Under the pieces are notes generated by a model. That model saw only the letters and a program-made list of their open reading frames with translations, had not been told where the DNA came from and did no database searches. From Sarcocystis neurona (lineage: Eukaryota; Apicomplexa; Conoidasida; Eucoccidiorida; Sarcocystidae): a DNA stretch of 64,000 bases. The position numbers and the translations under genes were made by a program. The stretch lies in assembly GCA_000727475.1 (NCBI GenBank), contig KL647289.1:4592019-4656018 (forward strand), in the 5' to 3' direction. Shown here piece by piece: positions 48,766-60,657 of the stretch. The first letter of the stretch is position 1; each line of letters begins with the position of its first letter.

Positions 48766-50676
48766 TACCTGCGGTTGTATACACCTGTGTAGCTCTTCTT
48801 ATACACAGGATTTATTTTGCGGACAAGGGATTGGATATACAGTAGGGTGGCATTTCAGAGTGTGACTTCGTATGAGCCTGAAAGTGCATGCATTCACCAC
48901 GCTGCAAGAAACATCACATCTTTTGAAAAATCTTTCGTCTGCTCCTCGACGTGTTCGTGCTGGCAAGAGTAGTGATACCTCTGTCTGTGTTACCATTTTT
49001 TGTATCCAGTGCAGTGCTGGCAGGGACTACGTAGGTAGATACCTGGACCTGAAAACTAGAAAACGCCCGGCTACACGAAGGCGGATACTTGCCGTTCAAA
49101 CACAGCACACTCAGATGAAACACATGCACTTTCACAAAACCGGGTAATAACAAGGTCCCTCTCTCCAGGGGTGTACTGGCTGTGCGTCCTCGTTGAAATA
49201 GGAAGTGCGCTGAGAGTCCTATCGAAAGTGACGGAGGAAAAGAAAAGAACACAGTCCACGTTGAAGCAGTCGTTTCTCACCACCCCTCCACACACCACGC
49301 GGAGGCCTTCACCACAGCAGACGTAGACCCGCAGAACTATCCCTCCTGTCTACCGCTTGAAGGAGGGAAGAAGCGGGAGAGAGTCCTACGTTGTTATTCA
49401 CAGTCAACTTGGGATGTATACACACGTACGCACATATACCTACAGGCATTTGGACATGCATGTCTACACCGCCGAGCTATCCGAGTTTCTGCGTGGGAAA
49501 CGTCCGCCTCATCACTTCGAGGCAACCTTTCAAGTGTCACACACATATCCGTATACTTGAGCGTACACACATAATGCGTGTACGCCTTTTCCTACGTACG
49601 TGTATACACAAGTGGGCTGGTGGTGACACTACGCGTGGAGATCTTCACAACAGGGGAGCACAGTACCTAGACTGGAGGGACGCAATCATATGTCTGAGGA
49701 TCCTCCGGCCGCCCACGAGCCGTGTCCACTAGTGTTTGTAGAGTGGTTGTTGACCGTAAGATGCACGACTTTAAACGCAGACGAAGGTACGGTGAGGTGA
49801 TTTGCTTCAGCTGGCTCAGCCCTGCAGCAGACAACCTAAGCTACGGGTCTCTATTTGTTTTCAACAAAGAATCAGTGTGTTGTCCGGAGGTTTTCCTATC
49901 TGGCAACAGAGTAAAGATATATTTACGGCGTCTCTCTGCGCGCTTTTACGAATCGACTTGAGTGTGGAAATTAAAGTGCATCACCCTGTTTCACGTAAAA
50001 TTGTGCGGCCCGTGTATGCGCGCTTGACTGCATTTGTCCGAAGATTTGCCCGTGTGTCAGCCCGGATATCGATTCGTCCCTTAAAAGCGACTTCTGCCTG
50101 GTGACGCTCCACTTCCCTGTGCGTGTCTTCCTCTGTACATACACGCTATCGTATATACACGTACAAGCTGCACATCTGCATGCGTAGAAATCTGTGTGTA
50201 GAGAATTCTCTTCACAAACAGACCACCCCATCGCAAGTGGTCGACTGTGTGTCTGTTTATACGTGCCTGTATAAAGCATACATCAGTATACATGCAGTAG
50301 CCTGCATACACTTGCACACGTGCACGTACCCGCATACAGATACATATAAACGTGCAGGCGTCTCATATATCGATACGCATATGTGTGTATATTAGAGATT
50401 TGTATGTATGTACACCTGTCGTGGCTGTATGTTCGAGAGTCCATGTCACGTGCCTGGTGGGCTGCCTATGCACACGTAGAAATGCAGTGGTGTAGCTGAG
50501 AAGCTGTGCAGATGCTGAAATGTTCATATACTTGACTGTGTGGTAGGTTGGACACACCAAGAGAGGTATACGTCGCCCGGTGTACGCGACAACCCTCATA
50601 CGTGTTTATACATTAGTCTATGTGTGAGCAGCTTTTGCCTTGCCGCTGACGTACTGCTGGTCTGTGCTCGCTGCAG
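48766..50676. other. interval without a supported gene
   Basis: Mostly TACACGTGTA-like and mixed sequence. The open frame at 49722-49961 (MHDFKRRRRYGEVICF within it) is short and unassigned. Nothing else stands out. Confidence 0.4.
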
Positions 50677-50802
50677 GTTGAAGGCAAGCACGTGCCTCTT
50701 GCGAATCGACAGCAAGTGCTCGAGGACCTGCACGCCCTACACACGCTCTACGGCCACGAGATATGCAGGCGCTTCCGTTTACGGTTGGAGATTCTTGCTG
50801 TC
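50677..50802 (+). other. exon-like island A, unassigned
   Basis: After the acceptor GCTCGCTGCAG the frame reads VEGKHVPLANRQQVLEDLHA and continues ALHTLYGHEICRRFRLRLEI before a stop at 50803. Codon use is C/G-ended and the peptide has a natural helix-like pattern, unlike the pyrimidine-rich DNA that follows. The 3' splice donor is not obvious. It may belong to the downstream metalloprotease gene or to a separate gene. Confidence 0.4.
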
Positions 50803-51698
50803 TAATTTTCCCTCACTCAGTCTTCCTTTCCTCGTTCTGCCTTCGCTTACTCTTCCTCGTTCGCATTCCCTGCTCGGGACCAACAGTGCCTCCCTCGCGC
50901 GTTTCATTGTCGGTGTCACTTCTGTGTGTCCCGTCCAGTCCTTTCGTGCTTGCGTTATCTTTTGCTTCTCCTTTGTTTTCCTTCCCTCTATCGCTCTCTT
51001 CTCTTCAACCTCCGGATTCGCCTCTTTTTCCTTGGGTTCTGTTGTACCTCGAACTCACCTTTATCACTTTCCCTTTCTTCTTCTTTGTCTTCGTCTCACT
51101 CTTTCTTTTCCCTTGCGATCACTTGCGTCTCTTCCGCCTCCTCCCGTTCTTTCCTTCGACTGTTTCTGCCCGTCTTTGCTCGGCTTTCTTGTGCGTCCGT
51201 TGAATGTATCCGCACAGACGTTTGAAGTATCTACGGCGGTTCACACGAATTAGCGCCTCCACGACTACACGCGTACGAGTGTGTAAATGTTCTTGTCTAC
51301 ATTACACGACTATATACGTCTCTATATTTGGGGCATGTAGTTATTATGAACTCCTGTAGATACACGTAGGTATAGTGACTTCTATTTACTCGTTTTACTG
51401 GGTGCGCAGGCGTCTGTGGAACTTATGCGAGCGATTTAAAAATTCAAGTACAGGCAGTGCTGTAAACGAATGTGTGTGTATAGGCACACGTCTATGGAAC
51501 TGCTTTCCTCATATCAATTCACAGTTACGTATGTCTCCGTCGCTATCTCTCTGTGGACTGTCCGCGCGAGTTCGTAGTATGGACGCGGACGAAACTGACG
51601 CCAAGTCCTATACGAGTTTATGTTTATACATAGGTCCACGACAGCAGTGCACTATGCGTACATAAGTGTGTACGCTCTTTCTTTTACCTTCCTATGAG

Positions 51699-51805
51699 TA
51701 TGTGCGCAAGGATGCGGTGAGGTTTCGCAGGTACACCTTCCTGGCAGAGCACCACCCCCAGGAGCGGAAAGCCGGGGTCACCATCAAGAAGCCGGTGCAG
51801 CAGGC
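51699..51805 (+). other. exon-like island B, unassigned
   Basis: A pyrimidine tract and CTATGAG acceptor precede a frame reading YVRKDAVRFRRYTFLAEHHP and then ERKAGVTIKKPVQQ, ended by a canonical GTAAG donor at 51806. It is too short for simple ORF lists and has no low complexity. I do not recognise the family. The donor leaves phase 2, which does not match island C as drawn. Confidence 0.45.
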
Positions 51806-51993
51806 GTAAGAAAAACCCCACGCAGATGGGGGCGCCGTTCTGTATAGAAATAGTTGTCCTTCGGCACGTAGACACAAATGTTAGCACGTGGAACACGTGT
51901 ACTTGCTTGGACCTCTGTCCCCTTCTCTTTACAATATACCTGTATATGTTTCTCTCCCATCCCCTCCCTCTTCATTTATACGGACATATGTAG

Positions 51994-52101
51994 GGCATGT
52001 TGTCGCTGTAGAGCACTACCTTCGCTCACGCGGTGGGAATGTCCTGCGGTCGAAGTCCAGCACTGCTGCAGATGATTTGTGTAGCCGAAACTTGCTTGCT
52101 G
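51994..52101 (+). other. exon-like island C, unassigned
   Basis: After ATATGTAG the frame reads HVVAVEHYLRSRGGNVLRSK and continues to SRNLLA. A GT at 52102 gives a phase-1 exit that fits island D exactly (G plus GG makes Gly). No family is recognised. Confidence 0.35.
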
Positions 52102-52728
52102 GTGCCTAGGTGACCCAGCAGCTAGAAACACACACACGAGTACATACAACTGTACGTACGTGTGAAGATATGGATGTCTAGATGTATACGCCTTGCTTCA
52201 AATGCAAACACCCCGACTTAAATATCTGTGCGTGTGGGTGTATGTTTGGGTCACCAAGACTTGCACAAGCAGTGTGTGCGTCACTCAATTTATACTGACT
52301 TGTTTTCCTCTGCGTACGGCCTGCCCCTCTCTTGGACGCCCTTGCACATGACTAACCGTCTCGTACGCACACGCCCAACCACGTAGGGACTGCGGTCACA
52401 TGTATGACGATACAACTACGGAGAAGAGCTCGCTTTCCTCGCGGAAGACACCTGCGTCCACATGCGTAGCTGCACCTGCTCACGTTTGTGTACATCGATA
52501 CGCATGATCTCGCAGGAGTACTTACGGCGCGTGTATGCTGTACACATGCGTGAATATGTCACTGTCGTCAGACGCGTAGTTTCACACACGCATGTGTATA
52601 GCGGTGGATGCGCTGGCACAGAGGGACGGACAGCTGTATGCAGAGAGTCATGCAGAACTGTGTGAAGAAGAGATTCGCTTACCCACACAAACGCGCAGGT
52701 GAATACGGCTAGGTACTTATTCACGCAG

Positions 52729-52850
52729 GGGTCGGCCTGCGCCCTTGTGGCCTGCAAGACGTGCTGCTGTCCCCCCATCGCCTCCGCGCCATTCAGAGAC
52801 TTCTGGGATCCTCTGCTGCACCACCGTTTCTTGCAGTTACCTGTCAAGTC
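52729..52850 (+). other. exon-like island D, unassigned
   Basis: After the acceptor TTCACGCAG the frame reads VGLRPCGLQDVLLSPHRLRA and continues IQRLLGSSAAPPFLAVTCQ, with a stop shortly after 52870. The entry phase agrees with island C. The donor is unclear, so the 3' limit is approximate. It lies about 0.7 kb upstream of the metalloprotease exons. Confidence 0.35.
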
Positions 52851-53579
52851 TCAGCTGCTTTACGTTTCTACACGCATATTTAGTATGCGCCTCACCGTAC
52901 ACCCATGTCTGCGTATGTGCGAGGATTACAATGTAAGAATACACGTACGTTCCGCACAGTGTTTCTATAGAGATGAATGTATCCACCCGCTCCGGTACAG
53001 CTGTGTATACGGATGCGTATAACGAAGTGTACGTAGAAATAGATAGCTAAACGTTTGCCTGAGCCTCTAAATATCTGCGTCGTACAGCGTGTGTCTATCT
53101 TGGTATCTGCGTGAAGTAGCGCGTTTGCGACGACCTGTGTGAACAAATCAAGATATGGATACGTACATGTGAGTGTGTACGATTGAATATGTGTGCACCT
53201 GTAGAGGTACGTACACGTGTATGTATGCGTATACTGTTCGAACGCGTGACACATATATGTTCACATGTATATATATATATACACACATATATGTAAATAC
53301 GGGTGTACGTATATGTTAGTATGTGTGCGCGGACGGATGTGTAGGATCCAACAGAGATTTGTGTGTGTACACGTGTGAGTCCGCGCGCCTACGTGTTCTT
53401 GTGAATATGCTTATATCATCCCCAAGCTTCGACGCTCGTGTTGAAAGAGAGAAACGATCGGCTCGCTTCACCGGGTCTACATCGGTAGAAGAGTGGAAAG
53501 GGGAAGAAGAAAACTGCCCTCCCTCACGCGCACATCGACAGCTCACAGAAGTAGAGGTGTCGCCGTGTTTCACTTGTAG

Positions 53580-56500
53580 CAGAAGACGGCCCCAGCAGGG
53601 CTGCGCAGGTGTAGAGCGCATTCTATATGCCGATACTGCTGCGTGCAGCATCGCATTGCTGTGGGCGTCTCCTCTGCTGTTTACGGGCTACTGCTGCTGC
53701 AGCGCTCCTTTGGTGGACGGGCAGCAGCGCTCTGCTGGCGGACGTTCGTCTGCTCCTGCCGCTGCTGCTGCGGCTACAGACGCTTCTCCTTCTGCTGCTG
53801 CAACTGCAACGAAGAAACCCTCCTACCTGTCTACAATTCGCATTCGTCTGAGAAAGAAAGAGGACCACAACTCCCTCATTAGTCGCCCCACGCAGCTCGC
53901 TATCTTCTTCCATGAGCTCGCCCATCTGCGGTGAGAGCCACCACTCTCCACTTCTGGCACAACCCTTGAGCTGCCGTTCGTCCAGCGCCTCGTTTTTTCA
54001 CTGCTGGGACGACTGCTGCAGCTCGTGTGTGGTCTCAATTGTTGCTGCCGCGCCTCTCTTCCCGGACGGTGCTACAAATGCATTCACCAAGCTGTCGCTG
54101 CTTCTCCTCTCGCTGCGCGTCGCAGCCGCTGCGGTGTCTTGCCGCTCCTTCTTCTGCGCCGCTGTTTCACATGCTCGACCTGCCGCTGCTGTTGCTACCA
54201 GGGCTGTGTGCCACTCTCTGGCGCCGGTCGTGTTACCGCTTCGAGGCTGCTGCTGGTTAAACCGTTGTCGTTGCTGCCCTCCACCTGACCCTGCTGCTCC
54301 CCCCGTGCTATTGAGGCTGCTGCTGGTAGCCCCACTGGAGTGCCTGCTTGTCGGTGGGGCGAGTCGCGGCTCGTACACGCTTAAACTAGGCGAAGGAAAT
54401 GCTGCCGATGTGTTGCGGCGCAGAAATTGCGGCAGATGGTGCTGCTAAAACGTTGTCGCTTCCGTCGTTACTCGTGTGCGGGCGTGTGGCTCAGGGAGCT
54501 CCATTTTTCTTACACGCCTCGTCCTAGCTCTGCTTGTGAATAGTAGATAGACACATGTAGATCTGCTTACGTCTATGACAACTATCACTACGTGACGCAC
54601 TGGCGTCAGGGTTCTGGACACGCGCAACACACACAAAGATAGGAACGTAGATGAACACACACCACAGTGTATGAGGACGGCTGTCTACCTAGATCCCGAC
54701 TGTATCTACGACCTGAGTGGCAGCTCTTTTGCGCGCCGTCTTCGTCTCTTCAAACAGCTGCGCGCTGTGTCTCTCTTGCATATCTTCTCGTTTCACTGTA
54801 CTCCTGCGTGTCCATATATACATATACATATACATACATACGTACGCACATGTACATATATGTGTATACATACGTATATACATGTATACGCACACATGCA
54901 GTTTGTGTCTGCGCACATATACAACACGTAGACGGGCGTGGTTTGCGTCAGAGTGTTCCATTTGCACGGACGTTGTCCTCAGGGGCAGTAAGCAAACATG
55001 AGAGACAGGCTGTCCGCACACTTCCTGCCCTTTTCCTCCGGGATCCCTCACTCTCGAAACTTAACTTTCCTCCGTACGTGCGCCTGCGTGGACGTTTATG
55101 CGTATGCAACACACCTACGCAAATACACGTATATATATATATGTACCTATATGAACTCCTACGTGGTTCCTATGTACACAAGGACACGACGTCCGTATAG
55201 ACATACATATGCGTTTACATAAAGTCGCCTTTGTTCCATATCGACGAGGATGCATACACATATGCCTATATATATCTATATGTATGCGTACGTGTATGTG
55301 TATATGTGAAGAGGGGATTTAACCTGCTGCGGCCTAGTTCACCACTGGTAATCATCTTGTAGTCGCTTCCAGAGTGGTACACAAATATTTTCTTCCGTTG
55401 AATCACTTCTGTGCGTATTGCTATCTCCTTCTCTTTTCATGTGTATTTGTGTGTGTACTCAACACGTGCGCATATCTCTCTGTCTCTCTTCTTCCATACA
55501 CATACGTTTATATGAGCAAAGATGTGCATCCGTGTTTTGCGCCCATGTGAGTCATCCCGTAAGAAAGGCCACACCCCATGCCTCCACATAAAAATGTACC
55601 TGCAGTTTATCATCGAGACAATGCACTTGCACATGAGTGCAAACACTTGTATGCATATACATGTAAATATACACACATTCTTATATACGTATATACATTT
55701 ATGTATATACATATATATGTATGTGTATACGTGTACCCGTGTACGCCTATATACATATACGTGTATATATGGAACCTAGTACACGCACGTTTGTATGTGT
55801 ATCTAAGCGTATTCTTATGTGTGAGAATATATCTATATCTAGAGGAAGTTGTGTGGACAAGATTCTCTGCACTTTTTTCTGCACCAGCATAGCTGTCTCC
55901 CTATGTACACATATAAGTGGAGAACACATAGACGCAACCACTCGTGCGCGTTACACATGGCACTGGCTCCCCCACCTTTCTTGAAAAGGAAAACACCTTG
56001 CTAGATAAGTACATATGCGCTTGTATACATATATATATACATATATTTGTTCCTTGCATGTGTACGTGTGAAGAGAGGATCCTCTTCACCTTTTTCTTGT
56101 CGAGCGTATCTAAGTGGTTTCTTCTGCAAGAGAGCTTCCCTGTTGTTGCTTGCTGCTGTACAGGCACATGAACCACGGAAAAGAATTTGCACGATTTCTC
56201 CGCGACATCTTCCAGTACGCTGCTTCTGTCGGCCTCGTGCAGAAGGTAAGTTTTCGCTGCATCGCTTCTCAACTTGGCGTTGGTTCTCGGCAGAGACGCA
56301 CACGAGCACGCAGGTGTGTGGGAACAGAGAGCCACGCGAGTAGTAGCTGTGGCGCGTTCCCACTTAGACGTACCTGCATACGTAGGGGAGCAGGTGTGTA
56401 CGTGCGACTTTCTCTCTCTGTATATATATATATATATAAGTGAACGTTTGAGATACTGTAGTGCGCAGCGGACCTCCATTTATCCAGGACTGCGTGTCGC

Positions 56501-59500
56501 ATAAGGAAGGCTGCAGAGAAGGTCGGTATAGACACACGAGTGCTTTCGTATATCTCTGTTTCTGCGTGACGCAGTGCTGGTGGGAGTAAGACTATCACTA
56601 GTATTACTGTCAGAATAGAGGATGTTCACGACACTCCCGAGTCTAGAGACCCAGGCGTGAAATTCCAAGGCAGTCCTTTTTCTGTTTCCAGCACTGAGAA
56701 GTCCCCCCCTGCACGTCCGCACCTTCGCGCACAGTAACCTGCTGTAATATTCAGTAGCTGTCGCTCCCGCATAAGCTCTTCGCTTCATATTGCCTTGAGA
56801 GTCTCCTCGAAACAGGAGTCCCAATGTGAGAGTCCTACCGCAGCAGCACGACCAGCAGGAACTTTCTACACACTGCAGGAGTGCAACAACCAGTGCTACT
56901 GGTCAAGCAGCATACAAGCAGGACCAGCAGACGGTCGCTATCGTATCGCACGCATCAACAACACCATGCCCGCTGCTGGCCAGAGAAACGCGCCACTCCA
57001 GAAAAACAAAAGGAACAAGGATGGGAAGCCAACACTTTCCTTGCCGTGCGAGGAGTGACTACAAGCAACCGAAGCAGTAGACTCGTAGGGAGCCCCGGCG
57101 GGACAGCAGCACCACCGCGACTTCTGCGCAAGCTCGAACACGCCGGTGTCGAGAGGGGGAGGATGCGGGAGTCGTGCAAGGCTAGCTCTCAGCGGAAAGA
57201 CTTCTCACTTGCGATGAGAGAGATTCACGCAGCTGCCACTGACAGGACAGTTCAGACGGACGGTGGAAGGGAGCTAGTAGCCAGGCGCTTGACCTCTTTA
57301 TCCACCTACGTGTCTAAACTTGTGCGTTTGATCCGAATACTACTAATCGCGTGACGACTATATGTCGCATTGTTCTTGCGAGTATTGCTACTGAAATATC
57401 TAGTACTACTGGTACTGGTACTACTACTACTACTACTACTGGTACTGGTACTTCTACTACTACTACTACCACTACTACTACTACTACTGCTGTTACTACT
57501 ACTACTACTACCACCAGTACTACTGCGACTACTGACAGGATTGTCAATACGATTATCAGCGTTGACACGACTTCTACTACTGTAGGTATGACTACGAATA
57601 CTACCGTTCTTCAATATTTACTACTACTGCTTCTTCTAGTGCTACGACTGTTATAATTATCAATACTAGCACCACTACTACTCGAACTACTAGCCCTACA
57701 ATAATAGTCCTATTGCTGCCACTACTGCTTGGATTAGTAATACTAGTGCTACGTCTACTACGGGCGGTACCACGATACTACGGTACCACTGCTACTAGTA
57801 CTAGTAGTAGTAATAGTAGTAATAGTACTAGTACTACTACTCCTACTACTGGTATTACTACTACTACTACTACTGCTATTACTACTACCACTACTACCAC
57901 TACTACGACTACTACTACTATTACTGCTGCTACTCCTACTACTACCACGACTGCTGCTACTACTGCTACTGCTATTACTATTACTACTACTGCTACTACT
58001 ACTACTACAACAACAATAACTACCACTACTACCCCGACTACTGCTACTGCTACTACTATTACTGCTACTACTGCTACTACTACCCCACTACTATTCCTAC
58101 TGGCACTGCGAGTAGTCAATGTATCAGGTGTGACCAGGGTACGGGACGGAAAGCAGGAGCTTTATAAAGAAGTAGACGACTTTTTCACTGTGCAAAGCCA
58201 CCAACAAGATAAGTACTTTAGATAGTGGGGAGATGGCAACTATTAGTTAGAGTGCTGCTGGTAGCAGCCAGAGTGTCTGTTAGTAAGAGCCGCCTTGAGA
58301 GGGATCTCCTGCAGAAGAACGCTTTGTACAAATAAATGTGGGCCGATTTTCCACGAAATGGGAGAATTCTCCCCTCGCAGGGCTTCTTTGCAGCGGCTAA
58401 ATCAGAGAAAACCTGTGCTTTGGAGACGGTACCGCTAATCGCAGCAGACGCACATAGGGGTGCAGACTAGTGATAGGCGAACGTGGGGAACGAGGAGGGG
58501 GGACGGCAACACGCAGGAAGATTTGTAGGAGCAGGAGGAGTTGAATGGGTGGACGAGTTGTAGGAGAAGACATACTACTAGTGCAAAGTTTACCACTCGT
58601 CCAGCTAGTAGTTTTAGTAGCAGCGTCGCTACTGCTGTTAATTGCACAGTATGGGGAGGGCTGCTGCTGGTGATCTTGCAGTACCGTGGTCGCCCTGCGT
58701 GTGGCTTTAACTTCTTCGTCCTCGTTGTGCCGTTCCTGGCTGGAGTGATGCTAGGAGAGCTGCCGCCACTGCCGTCCACGAGAAGAGCGATCATTCTGCT
58801 GTTCTCTCGTATGAAGCTACTGCTGTTATCACGCAACTGCTGCTGCCAATCTCGTCCTTCTTACTCTGCGCCTGACGGAGCTGTTCCGAGTGACTCTGGT
58901 GCTGCTCTCATCAGTGCTACTGCGAGTGTGCTCCTCGATCTGCCACCGCTGCTATTGACGTGCAGCTACTACTACTAGTAATGCTTCCGGTGAAACTGCA
59001 GTGCCTGCTAGTCCTGTTAAAGTATTCAGGATTCCTGCTTTTCCCGACCGTCCTGCTGCTCCCTTTCCTGCATCTCTGTTTTACCTTGTTGTTGCCATTC
59101 CCGTTACCATCTTTTCTCCTCCTCTTGTCGCTGGAACCTCTCTTTTCTTCTTCCCTGCTGTCACGGGTACCCTCCTTTCTTTACCTGCTGCTCTCGTTGC
59201 TCCTTCTATCGTTTCGCCTGCTGGTTGTTGTTCTCCTGCTGCTGCCACCTTTTCTGCTAGTACTGCTTTTACCGTCCCTTGCCCCCGAGTACGCTAGCTG
59301 CTGTTGTTCGCTTTGCGGCGCTGCTCCCGCGCGTCTGTCTCGCGCTGCTGCTGCCGTAACTGTTGTTGAGCTGCAGGGGTGGGTGAATGAACTGCCGTCC
59401 CCGTGGAAGTGGGAGCAACACGTCTTTGAGACAGCCGGGGATATATCCGATGAGACGCTTTTTCGTCTTTTTGAAAACGATGTCAAAGCAATGCAAGAAG

Positions 59501-60657
59501 CCAAGCGCTCTGCTGGGAGCTGCTGCTCTTGCATCTCTGACCCTTCTTCTCCCGTTGCTGCTGCTGCTATGGATAACCGGAGTGCCAGTGCTGTAGCACC
59601 TGATGCTACATTGAACAATTCTGCTGCTCCCACGTTTTTGACGAGTCCTCCTGATGCTGCTGCTGGAACTTCAAATTCCCTCAACGCTGGGCTTCCCGCT
59701 GCCACGACTCCTCCGTGCGACCTCGCCAGTTCTGCTGCAGCGGCTACTGCTGCGACGCAGGAGGGGTCCGCGGTCGAGAAACGGGCAGCGCAAGTGAGCT
59801 TCTGTAATCTCAATGCATCAGCAACACCAGCAGCACCAGACGCCGCATCACCGCTAGCAGCATCACCACCGCCTGGAAGAGGGTCAGTGGCAAGCACCAG
59901 AAGAGCGGCAACAGCAACAGCAGAGAGAGCAAAAGCACCAGGCACAGCAACAAAAACAGCAGCCTCACGCACGTCACTCCAGGAAACAGAAGAGATACCA
60001 GTAGCAGCAGCTAGGAGAAGGTCTGGCTCTGTACTGCGGAGGCAGGAATTGGTTCCTTCACCCACCGCTCGAGCTAACAAAGCGGCAGAGATACTGCTGC
60101 GGCAACCCTCCGCCCTTCGAAACTCAGCACAACATAATGAGAAAGCAAAAGGCACCTCCACGGAGAAGCAGACAGTGAGACAAGCTGCAAACGAGAGGAC
60201 TTTCCCATGTACGTCTGCGGCCTACGATAAAAGAGCAAAAGGGATTCAACGTGCGGCACCTGCTTGCATATTACTGAAGGATGTTGCAGCTGCTTATGCT
60301 CCTCCTTCTTTTCGTCCTAACACTGCTGATGTTACTGCTTCACCTCGCGTTGCTGCCGCTGACTCTACTTCTCCGGGACCGCAGCCAACGCCACGCATCT
60401 CTCATTCTGCTGTGCCGCTGCCCGCCAGTCGCAGGGCGCTAGCAGAATCTGCAGAAGTCGCAACAGCAGCAGGAGCAGGCACTTTCGTAACATCAACAGA
60501 GAGCACGCAACCAGCAGCAGCAGCGCAACCATCGGTAGGACGACTGGCGCCAACAGCAGCAGAAGTGGGACTAACAGAAAGAGAGAGAGCTGTAACATTG
60601 GGAGCAGTGGGAGGTGCAGGAGCAGTAGCACAGGCACCGACAACAACAGAGGAGTAG
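53580..60657 (+). CDS. WLM/SprT-like zinc metalloprotease
   Basis: The core exon (start approximate, ends 53930) encodes an Ala-rich stretch, then STIRIRLRKKED and IFFHELAHL. It joins 56164-56245, which reads HMNHGKEFARFLRDIFQYAA and ends GLVQK. The join restores an Arg codon across phase 2. Together they give HELAHLRHMNHG: two His of HExxH plus a third His, as in WLM (Wss1-like) and SprT-family proteases, which cut DNA-protein crosslinks or SUMO/ubiquitin-linked proteins. Two last exons fit phase 0. One is 59377-60657, which begins GWVNELPSPWKWEQHVFETA and continues in Ala/Ser/Pro low complexity. The other is 56816-57058, which ends in TGA. I favour the first because its opening looks like a structured C-terminal segment. 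Introns of 2.2 and 3.1 kb are long for this window. The N-terminus is unresolved and may include islands A-D. Protease core: confident. Full gene limits: not. Confidence 0.65.
53931..56163 (+). other. long intron inside the metalloprotease zinc site
   Basis: The intron starts GTGAGA and ends GCTGTACAG. Its first 500 bases are GCT/CTG-rich and read as Ala/Leu/Cys in several frames. The rest is TACATA-type repeat DNA, including (TA)n near 55130 and 55700. Confidence 0.6.
56816..57058 (+). other. alternative last exon of the metalloprotease
   Basis: The acceptor TCGAAACAG is followed, in phase 0, by ESQCESPTAAARPAGTFYTL and a mixed-composition reading that stops at TGA 57056-57058. An overlapping frame (56881-57354) also reads naturally but has no phase-compatible acceptor from the preceding exon. 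Transcript evidence would decide between this exon and 59377-60657. Confidence 0.35.
57400..58095. repeat. degenerate ACT/TAC trinucleotide repeat
   Basis: Two dense blocks (about 57400-57545 and 57810-58095) of ACT units with GCT, ATT and GGT interruptions, with a looser stretch between. The + strand frames read poly-Thr, Tyr/Leu; the - strand frames read poly-Val or Ser. None is likely to be translated. The array would lie in an intron if the 59377 exon is used. Confidence 0.85.

Noticed and set aside
57713..58225. 170-codon poly-Thr open frame
   Set aside because: Direct product of the ACT repeat; only the last 30 codons are non-repetitive.
58960..59300. Leu-rich N-terminal part of the open frame that reaches 60657, resembling a membrane protein
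   Set aside because: The Leu run is a CTG/CTT reading in one of three open frames; the splice acceptor at 59376 starts the non-repetitive part more convincingly.
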